DNA of 64,000 nt from Vanessa cardui (lineage: Eukaryota > Arthropoda > Insecta > Lepidoptera > Nymphalidae): the NCBI RefSeq assembly GCF_905220365.1, contig NC_061140.1, positions 8,186,501-8,250,500 on the forward strand, given 5' to 3'. A program made the translations under genes and the position numbers. The stretch's first letter is position 1; each line of letters begins with the position of its first letter. This document shows positions 13,131 through 23,634 of the stretch, in pieces. The notes under the pieces are model-generated. The model was not told where the DNA came from, did not search any database, and saw only the letters and a list, made by a program, of their open reading frames with translations.

Positions 13131-13362
13131 AACAACCTCCGTGGTCGAGTACACACCGTACATCGGTTTTCATGGGTACGCCACTCCGAGGTCCCGGGTT
13201 TGATTCCCAGCCGAGTCAATGTAGATTATCATTAGTTTACTACGTTGTCTTGGGTCTGGGTGTTTGTGGTACCGTCGTTACTTCTGATTTTCCATAACAC
13301 AAGTGCTTTAGCTACTTACATTGGGATCAGAATAATGTATGTGATGTTGTTGTTGTCTTATC
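13131..13362 (+). mobile_element. Second tRNA-derived SINE family, copy T1
   Basis: Starts ACAACCTCCGTGGTCGAGTA and carries a clean B box, GGGTTTGATTCCCAGC. It continues GTAGATTATCATTAGTTTAC, GTTTGTGGTACCGTCGTTAC and CCATAACACAAGTGCTTTAG and ends in a TGTTGTTG run. Two further copies lie in the window. Confidence 0.75.
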
Positions 13363-13823
13363 TAAATTATAAAATCAAACATATATATTTATATTATGTA
13401 TTCTTGAGTAGACCTCTCAAATCATTTCCTTTACGCCTTTGTAAAAGGAAACATTTCATATTAAACAATTAAATAATATCAAAGAATGTTTCTATGTTGA
13501 AATGTGTACGATAGATCGCTACTTGATACTTTACGAGACATATGGCATTGATGAGTCAAACCTCTTTGAGTTACGAGTTTCACGAAGTAATCCATTTCAC
13601 AAGAATGACATTCTATACGTTCTTTATTTAAAAATTAATAGTACCTACGTACCACAGACTTAGATGGACTAGATGTCACAAGATATCCGACCAAGCCTGT
13701 TCGAAGTTAATTTACAGCGCTAATACTTTAGTTTGTGAAACCAGAATTAATAAGTATTATTTTTTATTAAATAACTGTCATTAATTTTAAAATCAATTAT
13801 AATGATGTGACGTGAAGGGACGT

Positions 13824-13927
13824 GACGTCATCGTAGGTATAAAAAAGGATGATACTCTCAGTTTTCATGCTATCCAAAGAGCATGCGGCATCTAGTCTGC
13901 TCTGATCTGTGGTATGATTTTCATGTA
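13824..13927 (+). promoter_or_regulatory. Promoter-like module with candidate first exon
   Basis: A perfect CRE octamer (TGACGTCA, within GACGTGACGTCATCG) is followed by TATAAAAAA at 13838-13846. An arthropod-type initiator TCAGTT sits at 13858-13863, and a TCA with its A at 13867 lies 29 nt from the TATA. A strong donor, GTAAGTTAG, begins at 13928, so a transcript starting here could have a first exon of about 60 nt with no long frame. The combination is better than chance would suggest but untested. Confidence 0.35.
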
Positions 13928-14032
13928 GTAAGTTAGGCTGTTAAGAAAATTCTATAATAATATAAAATATATACATACATTGAGTCAATTCGATTAGAAA
14001 ACTTGATTAAAATATCATATTTAAAGTTGAAT

Positions 14033-14302
14033 GAGCTGAGATGGCCCAGTGGTTACAACGAAAGCATCTTAACTGATGATTGCAAGTCAAGCACCACTAT
14101 ATATACATATAATGCTTAATTTGTGATTATAATTAATTTCGTGTTTGGCGGTGAATTCCACCATTCCTTGTGCATTCCACCAACCCGCATTGGAACAAAG
14201 TAGTGGAATATGTTCCAAACCCTCTCCTTAATGGAAGAGGAGGCCTTATCCCAGCAGTGGGAGATTTTCAGGCTGTTACTTTACTTTTACTTTTTACTTT
14301 AT
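14033..14302 (+). mobile_element. Metulj-like tRNA-derived SINE, copy S1
   Basis: The 5' end GAGCTGAGATGGCCCAGTGG resembles a tRNA A box. The body contains GGCGGTGAATTCC, CATTGGAACAAAGTAGTGG, ATGTTCCAAACCCTCTCC and CCCAGCAGTGGGA, followed by a TTACTTT-type tail. Non-coding; depends on a partner LINE for movement. Confidence 0.75.
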
Positions 14303-15095
14303 TCAAAGTTATTTGTTATATACCTATTTACTACTGCCGAAGTTAATACAAATCTAAAATTACTAGTGTCTTAGTTATGTGACATCGATCTATTCCCCGT
14401 CAGAGCTCGACACCAGTATTTATAAATATCATAATTAAAAGTAAATAAAAAGTCAATCAGTCGGTAATATTTTAATTAGTTGCCTTCCGCACTGAACTGA
14501 ATACTCGCGGTTTAATTAACATTATTTACTTATTGGTTTTTGAATTTTTGATGTAATTATCTTGTCTTCGTCAAAAAATCAATAATATTTTTTAATATAT
14601 TTTTATGTAGACTTGTTTATCTATACTTAATATTTATAAATAAAAAATAAAGTGTCTATGATTGTACCGCTGCTGCTACAAGACGTACAGAACCCCACGC
14701 TAATCCTCCTGTCTGATATAGAAACATGCATAATATCAACATTCTAAAGGACCCTTAAAATCCGTTCGATATTTGAAACGAAGGGCTTCACTTTTCGCGC
14801 AATTAACCGCCAGCGTCGAGTCGTCCCTCGGCTTCCGCTCGGGTACATCCGCTTAACGATTACACTGATATTGATTAAAAATATGAATATATACTAGAGT
14901 TTTTCTTTAAAAAAAAGAAGTGGTTTCCCTTTTATGTAATCAAAAACACACTTTTCATTTTCTACGACTTTGCACTCTCAGATTGATAGAATTAGGTTTA
15001 TTTTAGTTTGAAAGTGTCAAACTACACTCAAGCTTAGTTACCTTAATTATTTAGATGGATAGATATAAAACTCCAATATAAAATTTTATGACTTA
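14303..15095. other. Non-coding stretch with a GC-richer patch
   Basis: A patch at about 14765-14850 (GCGCAATTAACCGCCAGCGT, GTCGTCCCTCGGCTTCCGC) stands out. No frame or repeat was recognised. Confidence 0.5.
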
Positions 15096-15295
15096 CTAGC
15101 GGTCATCCGCGGCTTTGCGCGATTTTTAGGGTGTTGGTAGTAATGTGTTGGGCAAAAAAGTAGCCTATGTCCTTTCTTGGGATTCAAGTATGCTTCATAC
15201 CAAATTTCATCAAATTCGGTTCAGCGGTTTGGTTGTGAAATAGCGACAGACAGACAGTGTTACTTTCACTCTTATAATGTTAATATATATTATAG
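15096..15295 (-). mobile_element. Helitron-like non-autonomous element
   Basis: Minus strand: TC start at 15295, then AACACTGTCTGTCTGTCGCT, a CGAATTTGATGAAATTTGG block and a GC-rich end CGCGGATGACCGCTAG before T. The same modules recur at 12729-12916 and 28222-28372. Confidence 0.65.
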
Positions 15296-15332
15296 AAATG
15301 AAGATAGCTATTGATGACATTTGCTTTATAAG

Positions 15333-15674
15333 TATAGTACGACACAACTTAGATGTAGCATCGGCAAAATTCGTAAAACCGATTACATCCGAATTGAGTA
15401 CGCTATCCCAAATTATCAATATTTATTTCTCATTCTAATATGATCTTTGCACAAACGTAATAACTTGTAATATCATATGACCTAACATATTCGTCAATGT
15501 GACACGACGATTTACATGGACTGGCTTTCTCTGACGCGAGAATCTATAGCGACGAATAGCGTCGAGTGGCGCGATAAAGAGCTATTTCTATTGGTTGTGT
15601 AAATCGGCAGTAATCTGTTTTAGTTTCATTCCATTGCATTTTCCGATGCTATATCTAATTTGTGTCGTACTATA
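15333..15674 (+). mobile_element. MITE with ~30-bp TIRs, copy 3
   Basis: Starts TATAGTACGACACAACTTAG and ends TTGTGTCGTACTATA. 342 bp, with the same internal order as copy 2. The right TIR has decayed slightly (CTATATCTAATTTG). A Helitron-like element abuts its right end. Confidence 0.85.
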
Positions 15675-15675
15675 A

Positions 15676-15813
15676 CTAGGTGTCGCCTGCGCCTTCAGGT
15701 GTCAGTTATAAATACGTAGCCTATCTTTCTTGATATTCAATCTTGCTTCATAACAAATTTTAACAGACTGAACGAACAGATAGACATAATTACTTTCATA
15801 TTATTAGTATAGA
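15676..15813 (-). mobile_element. Helitron-like non-autonomous element, intact ends
   Basis: On the minus strand it begins TCTATACTAATAATATGAAA and ends CCTAG, and lies between host A and T. This is the Helitron signature (A, TC...CTRR, T, with no TIR and no target-site duplication). 138 bp, abutting the MITE at 15333-15674. No coding sequence. Confidence 0.65.
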
Positions 15814-15840
15814 TAATACCAAGACGAAAACCTTTACTCA

Positions 15841-16210
15841 TTAAAAAAAATCAAAATAAACTTTACTCTAGTAGGCTTTTACAAGCACTTTTGAAACGCC
15901 ATTTTACAATTAAGTGAAGCTACCACCGGTTCGGAAAGTAGATTCTACCGAAAAGAACCGGCAAGAAACTCAGTGGTTACTCTTTTTCAACATTTAAAAA
16001 ATACAAAGTCAAGTAGTTAAATACAATTATTTAAAATAATATATCCTGCTTGGAAGTCAACAAGTATTAACTATGCGCTTTTTTATCATGTATAAAATCT
16101 TGTATCGAATAATATGCCTTTTTACCAATGATTTTTTTATAAACGATTTGAATTTACTAAACGGCATAGTTAAGTTCGTCATTGAAAATCAATCCACACA
16201 GTTTTAAAGT
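15841..16210 (-). mobile_element. LINE-like tail repeat (family B), copy B1
   Basis: On the minus strand the repeat runs from about 16210 through TACTTTCCGAACCGGTGGTA to a terminal CTTGTAAAAGCCTACTAGAG and TAAAGTTTATTTTGATTTT. The AATAAAG-plus-GATTTT ending is like a non-LTR retrotransposon 3' end. Seven pieces lie in the window; this is the longest. Confidence 0.6.
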
Positions 16211-16867
16211 ACCATACAAATGTTATACAAATAATAAGAAAAAAGTTCAAAAGTCAAACATTACTATTATTTCATTCATTACTATTATCATTTCATTCAT
16301 TATTATCATTATTATTGCTAAATAATACTACATATACTACTTTTCATTATATTTTGCAGGAAGCAGTCACTCTCAATACAAGTAGAATTGTGCGGATTTT
16401 TTTATCAAATAATAATATAGTCCTAACCGTTTTTGTTAGGACAGAATCCCGCAAAAACGTAAAATAGAACCTCGATAAAAACCGAGAGCATTGTAAAAGT
16501 TAAATATAAATAATAATAATATTAAAAAAAGTACACAGTTCTAAATGTTTATTGTTTTGTAATATTCAAGAAGAGGCGTTACTCCGGAAAGCGGTAATGA
16601 GCGCGCTTTTTCACAACCGAGCAACGTGGATTGAACCTCTTAGAGAAGAAGCAATAAAACTTATACAACGCCATAAAATACTACACGACTCTTCATTACG
16701 TTTAATGGCAAACCGCTATGTCTGAAAAAGTGCATTATATAATGGAATTATTCAGTACCTTATATGGCTTCTAGACTTATTTACACTATAAACACATAAT
16801 GATAAAAAATATAATGCTAGTGCAATATTGACTTCTAAGTACGCTTTTTTTATTGTAAGTCGGAAGC

Positions 16868-16930
16868 CAGACATGCTAATGGACCGCCTAATGGGTAGTC
16901 ACTTCTTTACAAAGACATTGGCATTTTAAA
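16868..16930 (+). repeat. Repeat family C, head fragment
   Basis: CATGCTAATGGACCGCCTAA then TGGGTAGTCACTTC and AAGACATTGGCATT correspond to the first 60 or so bases of family C. Confidence 0.35.
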
Positions 16931-17407
16931 AGTTACGTCTATATCGAATAACACGTCTTGTTACAGGAACTCACACTTAGACTTGCATCTTATTAATATA
17001 ATTGTTAACGTGTGTCATTTAAATTCTAAACACCTGGAAATATGTTAATCTTAACAAATGTATTTCTTATTTCGACGAAACGAAATAATTATTTTGGACT
17101 ACACAAGTCGGTTAACATCTTAGTTTCCAAGGTCGGTGGCACATTGTAAGAAATGGTTATTTTTGTTTACGGCGCCAACGTTTGTGAGTAATTGTGACCA
17201 CTTTCTATCAGATAGCCCATATGCTTGCATATGGTGATAATGACATCCTGAGATCCATCCAGATTTTGGACACAGCAGCCAATCTCATGAGATATTAGAT
17301 AAGAAGAATATATTCTAAAGAGCAATTGTGTGTGTTAACACCTGGGGTGTTCACATATTATCTAACCAAAAGATCAAAGTCAGTCGTCCACATTTTTTTA
17401 TGGTAAA

Positions 17408-17686
17408 GGTTGGCGGACGAGCATCTGGGCCACCTGATGGTAAGTAGTCACCATCACCCATAGATAATGACGCTGTAAGAAATATTAACTATTCCTTACA
17501 TCGGCAATGTGCCACCAACCTTAGGAACTAAGATGTTATGTCCCTTGTGACTGTAGTTACACTGGCTGACTCACCCTTCAAATCGGAACACAATAATACT
17601 GAGTACTGTTATTAGGCGGTAGAATAACTGGTGAATGGGTGGTACCTACCTAGACGGGCTTGCAGAAAGCCCTACCAAAAAGTATA
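17408..17686 (+). repeat. Interspersed repeat family C, copy C2
   Basis: The best-preserved copy in the window: GGGCCACCTGATGGTAAGTA, CTGTAAGAAATATTAACTAT, GATGTTATGTCCCTTGTG, GGCGGTAGAATAACTGGTG, CTTGCAGAAAGCCCTACC. Used here as the reference for the family. Confidence 0.7.
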
Positions 17687-17744
17687 TACCTACATATTCC
17701 ACTAAAAAGAAAACAGTATACAGAGACAGTCCCATTTTAGAGTC

Positions 17745-17800
17745 GCATGGCTATCTCTCCTGATGCATTCCTTCACCGTCGAGTGCGAGATAAACTCATC
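17745..17800 (-). repeat. Small Metulj-like SINE fragment
   Basis: CATTCCTTCACCGTCGAGTG and CGAGATAAACTCATCACA match the reverse of the SINE centre (compare 61975-62000). Confidence 0.4.
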
Positions 17801-19652
17801 ACACGCTTGTTTTCATCTCGTTTGTCTCGATGGAGCGTATTTTATAACAGGATTTGCCAAACTTATCTGCCAAGCTACCTATCTGAAGCCAAACCTCAAT
17901 GACAATGCTTTTGCTAGGTTTCCTCCAAGTCCGTAGTGGGCGCTTAGTATATTGATGTGGTTGGTACGCTTGACCTAGTCTCTTACGATACTCATTCGTG
18001 GTCATAACGAAAATATGCAAGAAAAATAAATGTATTATAAAAAGATATTTAGCACACAAAATAGTCAACATTTTTTAACCGAATTTGAATATCTGCTAAA
18101 AATTCATTAATGAAATGAGATTCACAGATTATACATATTTTTTACTATTAAAATTGCTATGTCATTCAGTTGGACACCTTAATACCGTCACGTGTCTCGT
18201 TTTGTAAGCAAACGATAGAAAAAAGGATGTACCACCAGAAAGAAGGTTTTTATGCCCCTATAAAAAATTTATGGCGGTCCCGGTAAGCGGTAAATTGAAT
18301 ATGAAATCAGCGCGATGAACTTTTAGGTTAAATTTAATGAAGTGTACCAAAACGTGCTTGGCGAAACATTCTGATCGCTTTCCGAAAGGGTCGTTTGAAA
18401 TGTCATTTTTTTGAATTTAGAACCCACTTTAAAATATTAATCTTGACAAACAGTCTGACGAAGGATCGCTGTATTGTGCCACAACTGTTCCATAATTTAT
18501 TCTTAATTAAATTTCAGTAAATATTTTTATGTAATATTACTCAAATTCTGTATGGGTATTTACAAGAAAGTGTATGAACCTTTTAATCCATGCACTTCAG
18601 TTACTATTAAGATTTTTTTGTATAATACAAATCATTATTATTTTAATTCAAATATATTGTCAATGGCTTTTAGTTGTGCCAACAGCCAGCATTATTTCAG
18701 CAATATCACATGACATCGTAGCCTAACTGTAAAGTACTTCAAAAATAAAAATGACATCTCGAAATAAGAAAAACAATCTATTTCTGGAATTCTTATTACT
18801 TCGCCTGAAAACAATCAAAACAACTCGAATATTTGAAGAAAAAACATATGCGAAAATACGTAAAAATGGAATTTAACCATTAAAAATTCACTTTTTCTTA
18901 AAAATTTGATATGGGTCTAAAGGTCACTGGAGTTTTTCGCGGAAGACCTGATAAGTGGCACGAACTAGAAGTTTAATGAATCTTAATATCAGTGAAGAGA
19001 ATATTTCGAGAAGCTCTCGTAGTTAATGTAGCGTTTAAAGATAAACGGCGTGATTAAGGCGGTGAGATCGCAAGATACCCTCTTATTTATGGCCTTTTAA
19101 CCCTTCAAAAGTAATGTGCAAAATTTCATTTCATATTTTCAACTAAGTTTACTTTTTATATTACAAAATTATACATAGACTTAAAGCGAGCGAATGATAA
19201 ATATCGCAAGTGTGAATAGCTCGCGTTTCGAAACACGCAGAGAACGCTTGGTCACCTCAGTAGACCGTACAAATACTTTTCATAGGTAAACCTATAAACT
19301 ACGCCGCAGAAACCAATTGCCACCGTCTGACCACTGCGTCAATATATGTGGTCCAAATCAGGATTATACGCAAACCATTAATTTACTATACACTAATATA
19401 GTAAACCTGTAGTGTAATGTAAATTCAAATTAACGATTATCTTTGTTGCTTATTACAATTGTTTTATAAATCAATATTATGTAAAGCTATATGACAATGC
19501 TATTGGCGTTCACCGGTTATTACCGGTAAAGTTCATCATATTAATATTGAATATAATTATTTGAATAATGTCATACGTTTTGTACATACAGATTGACTAA
19601 CGGGTAGACATGTGAATATTATCCGGATTTGTGCTGATTCATTTATATCAGA
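17801..19652. other. Non-coding AT-rich stretch
   Basis: No gene or repeat copy was recognised. Confidence 0.6.
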
Positions 19653-19966
19653 GAGTCGAAATGGCCCTGTGGTTAGAACATGTGCATCTTAACCGATGAT
19701 TTCGGGTTCGACCCCATGGAAGCACCACTACATACATGTGCTTAATTTGTTTTTATAATTTATCTCGTGCTCGGCGGTGAAGGAAAACATCGCGAGGAAA
19801 CCTGCATGTGTCTAATTTCATTGAAATTCTGCCACATATGCATTCCACTAAACCGCATTGGAACAGCGTGGCGGAATATGTTCCAAACCCTCTCCTTAAT
19901 GGGAGAGGAGGCCATAAGCCCAGAAGTGTAGTAGATTTACAGACTGTTACTTTACCTTTTTACCTT
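19653..19966 (+). mobile_element. Metulj-like tRNA-derived SINE, copy S2
   Basis: Near full-length: A-box region GAGTCGAAATGGCCCTGTGG, B-box-like GGGTTCGACCC at about 19705, GGCGGTGAAGGAAAACATCG, CATTGGAACAGCGTGGCGG, tail TTACTTTACC. Lies directly upstream of the family C/RTE nest. Confidence 0.8.
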
Positions 19967-19974
19967 AGACTAAC

Positions 19975-20060
19975 AAATGTTATACGGCAGAGCGGTAGCT
20001 TAATTCCACCCATGAATAGTAACACTGTAAGAAATACACCATTGCTATGACCTACCAATT
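19975..20060 (+). repeat. Repeat family C, left part (split by RTE insertion)
   Basis: Remnants such as CGGTAGC.., CACCCATGAATAG and CTGTAAGAAATA match the first third of family C (compare 17408-17686). The copy resumes after the RTE fragment at about 20263. Confidence 0.4.
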
Positions 20061-20262
20061 TGAGCATGGACGTGGATGGATATAGAAGTAGAGGACGACC
20101 CAAGAAACGATGGATGGATTGTGTGAAAGACGATATGATTAGAAAGAATGTTACTTGTGAGATGACGTCTGACAGAGAAGTATGGAAGGAGAAGACATGC
20201 TGTGCCGACCCCAAATAAAATTGGGATAACGGCAGAAGGATGATGATGACCAACCAATGAAA
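20061..20262 (+). mobile_element. RTE-type LINE, 3' end fragment
   Basis: Positions 20066-20218 encode the C-terminal end of an RTE-clade non-LTR retrotransposon polyprotein: the RGRPKKRWMDCVKDDM segment, then a DREVW stretch and CCADPK before the stop. This arrangement is typical of the end of RTE reverse-transcriptase ORFs. The 3' UTR ends in a short ATG/ATGATG-type tail (about 20240-20250). The 51 codons are undamaged, but everything upstream is missing, as expected of 5'-truncated LINE copies. It sits inside a copy of repeat family C. Confidence 0.8.
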
Positions 20263-20425
20263 CCAACCATTTTAGATTTCAAGTATTAATGTCCCTTGTA
20301 AGATAAGTTAACCAACCCACCCTTCAAACTAGAACACAGTAATTGAAGGTTTCTTGATTGGCAGTTAAATACCTGATAAAAGGGGGATTCTTAGGCAATA
20401 TGTACTACCATCGGTAGTTTTATTA
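20263..20425 (+). repeat. Repeat family C, right part
   Basis: Sequence continues family C: ATGTCCCTTGTAAGAT, CACCCTTCAAACTAGAACACA and the end with TACTACCATCGGTAG match the 17408-17686 copy in order. Together with 19975-20060 it brackets the LINE fragment. Confidence 0.5.
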
Positions 20426-22280
20426 ATTAACAAAAGCTAGTGCATTATTTAATAAACTTCTCGAAACTAAAACTATCGCGTTATCAAAAAGAAAATTTCA
20501 ACGAATCTTACGTGAAACGGAATTCAAAATGAGTGTTTAACATTTCATTATCCCGCCTATATAAAGAATCTTTTCTGTGAGAAAATTAGTTTGCTTTTAA
20601 AAAATACTTTGTGCATCGCATATAAAACCCTTTATCACGTAAACTAATGCAGGTTTCTTTTATTTTCGGCGATACATTTTCACAAAGTAATTATATAGCA
20701 ACATCGCACCAAGCCTTTTCTGCTTCAACAGAGCGTTGAGATTTATTTTTTATAACTACTTCTAATTATTTACTACTTATCCTTGCGACTACCCTCGCTT
20801 GAGTTTTGTATATATATATATATATATATTTACTTCTTATATACTCTATATATACCTGTTCACCAGACATCTTACAAGCAATATCTTTTTAATTCTTGGA
20901 TAAAAAATTTGTCCCCTATAGGCACACACAAATTATTAAAATTAGTCGAGCCATTTTTAAGTTCAATGACACCGTGAGAAGAACTAGACATAAAAATATA
21001 CCTCGTATATAAATATGTGTGTGTAGCGTCATTACGCTGTCTTGTGACCTCTCAGTAAATATCAAAAGCCTTTTGAGGAGGTACATCTCATAATTCCTTA
21101 GTTTCGTATCCGTTTAATATTGTTGAAGTCGTTTCTGTTTTGCATTGCAAATAAGTACTACAAATGTTCGAGATTATGATCGTTGTTAATGCAAAACCGT
21201 TCTGTAACGAATTTGTCATTTTACATTTAAAAATAAGCGATATTATTCCAGAGATCCAGTGAAGGAAGAGGTTTTATAAGCAAAGGAAATAATTCTAATT
21301 ATTAAAAAAGTTTTTTTTTTCAAATAGCTTTAGGAACGATTTTAGATTTATATAAGAACTCAAAACTATGGGCAGAACTCATCTGTCTGTAAGATTTGAA
21401 TTTATAAATTGTGTTTCGTAAAAAATCGTTCACCCAATGATATCTCATTGTATGATATAAGTGTATTTTAATTGAATGTCGAAAATTCGAATTAGAAGTA
21501 ACGCCACTGTATATTTTAATTGTGCGATTTGTAGCAACAGTTAATATCCTGTTTTGTAGCGAAGAAAACACTCGTGAGGAAATTTGCACGCGTCAGAAGA
21601 AATTGTACCTATATATATCCAGTAACCTGCATTTGAGTTTGCGGAAAGAAATCAAATCCTTTAACAGGCAATTAATCTTCCTAACGGAACTAAAAACCTG
21701 AGTAAGTGTTTTGTACACAACTACACTTTGAGTTTTTATAATTCGCTAACTAGGTTACAGGTATATCTAATATACTAATGGAAGTTTCAATATAAATGTC
21801 GCCCGATTCCTCGTGTTAACACAAATAGCCACACCCCTTTCAATCTACCTGTTGCTTTGATTAAACATATATCCTATCGTAACGTTAGTCTTCAATACTC
21901 AATAGTACGACGTGAGTAATTAATTTAGTAAATGTTGCCAATGCATTAATTCAATATCATGCCAATTTGAAAGCAATACCAAAGTCTTATTAAAATGTTG
22001 CAATACTAAAAAAACTCAGTAAATTCGTTCTTTTTCAAAACAAACGTTCTTCTTTTAACTTGACCCAACTGAAAAGGGTTTCGAATACGTAATTGTCATC
22101 TGATATTCCCTAAAAATGTCTCTTTAGTTTTAACTAAGGCTTTTTTGTGAAATTGTTCTCGGTGAAATAAAATTATTTTATTATCCTACAGAGATATCAA
22201 TTATTTCTCTTCGTTCGACTTTTTTTTAAATCAATAACTTTTGTAGTTAGGTTAGACAATTATATATATTTTTTATGTAC
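20426..22280. other. Non-coding AT-rich stretch
   Basis: Only a TA microsatellite and a short SINE-like scrap near 21545-21600 (GAAGAAAACACTCGTGAGG) were seen. Confidence 0.55.
20809..20829. repeat. TA microsatellite
   Basis: About ten TA units. Confidence 0.85.
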
Positions 22281-22465
22281 ATCGTCAATGCGCCACCAAC
22301 TTTGGGAACTAAGAAGCTATGTCCCTTGTGCCTGTATTTACACTGGCCCACTAACCCTTCAAACACAACAATACTGAGTACTTATTTTTTGGTAGAATAT
22401 CTGATAAGTGGGTGGTCTTACCTTACCCATACGAGCTTGCTCAAACCCCTGTAACCAAGATAAAA
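22281..22465 (+). repeat. Interspersed repeat family C, copy C3 (5' truncated)
   Basis: Starts within the family at ATCGTCAATGCGCCACCAAC and runs to the end with GAGCTTGCTCAAACCCC. The first third is absent. Confidence 0.6.
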
Positions 22466-22888
22466 CATGTCTTTCATTGTATAATATTTATTATATAAAT
22501 AGATTTTAATTAAACAAGACTCAAATATAATAATAATAAATAAAAGCTAATTGGCTCCCTTTACGACTTCACAGATATGTATGTAATTTACGTCTTATCT
22601 CTATAATTTTCTATGTCTGTCTAGTTTTGAATCTGTCTTACTTCTATTGCATCCCGCTGTACTGATTTGCATTCCTTAGTTGTCGGTTGAATTTAAATTC
22701 AAAACCGACAGTAGCTCTACATTTTGTTTAACCTTATGAAACTATGAAACAAATATGCTTGTAAGAAAAAGATAAATTTGTACTGTCTCTCATCATTCTA
22801 ATTCTCACTTTAATGTATATAAAAGTATGGGTATAATATACACACGTATGTATGGTATGTGTGTGCGTGCTTGTTATAATAGTAATAG

Positions 22889-22920
<32 letters not shown>
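22889..22920. repeat. TA microsatellite
   Basis: About sixteen TA units with one ACA interruption. Confidence 0.85.
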
Positions 22921-23045
22921 AGTTTTTATGGATGTTTCTAACTCGTGTACGTGTAACTCTAGTAAAAACTGTGCACTCTACGTGTAAAAATATTTGAAAG
23001 ATATTTAAAATAATGAATAAACAAATAGATATTGGACAACATTTT

Positions 23046-23221
23046 GAGTAGCTAAAGCACTTGTGTTATGGAAAATCAGAAGTAACGACGGTACCACAAA
23101 CACCCAGACCTGAGACAACATAAAACGCTAAGAAACTTTTTCTCAGCATCTCAACATCGACTCAGCAGAGAATCGAACCCATGAAAACCGGTGTACACAC
23201 TACTCGACTAAACAGGTTGTC
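23046..23221 (-). mobile_element. Second tRNA-derived SINE family, copy T3
   Basis: Reverse-oriented copy. The right part (GTTACTTCTGATTTTCCATA on its own strand) is nearly identical to T1. The stretch between the B box and GTTTGTGG differs (GCTGAGAAAAAGTTTCTTAG), marking a different subfamily or internal replacement. Confidence 0.7.
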
Positions 23222-23523
23222 ATTTGATACAAGCATAGATAATAAATAGTCAGGAATGGCACAAACTTTTATTCCGGAAAAATGTATCTAGCACCTGAGA
23301 ACCACACCCTCAAACGCGGCATGAGTCGCAAGCAGTAACTAGGACATATAAAACAACCGTCAAACAGCATTCTTATTATTGTTGTGTTCCGGTTTGAAGG
23401 GTGAGTGTGCCAGTGCAACTACCTACATGTTTTATTCTTAGCTATCTTTTACATATATTTATTTTTACATGTAGGATAAGGATAGTTATCAAGTAGATAT
23501 ATATATATTTTTTTTTTTTTTTT

Positions 23524-23634
23524 AAACCAACCCGCATTGGCACAGCGTGGTGGAATATGTTCCAAACCCTCTCCTTAATGGAAGAAGGGGCCTTATCCCA
23601 GCAGTGGGAAATTTACGGATTGTTACTTTATTTT
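23524..23634 (+). mobile_element. Metulj-like SINE, 5'-truncated copy S3
   Basis: Only the 3' body is present (AACCCGCATTGG... to CCCAGCAGTGGGAAATT and TTACTTTATTTT). It is preceded by a long T run (about 23505-23523). Confidence 0.65.

Noticed and set aside
13195..13215. GGGTTTGATTCCCAGC as a tRNA gene
   Set aside because: B-box match, but no cloverleaf; the same sequence recurs in the SINE copies at 23.1 and 62.2 kb.
19700..19715. GGGTTCGACCC as a tRNA gene
   Set aside because: Part of the Metulj-like SINE head, not a foldable tRNA.
20045..20266. Minus-strand frames over the RTE fragment
   Set aside because: Shadows of the LINE coding sequence on the other strand.
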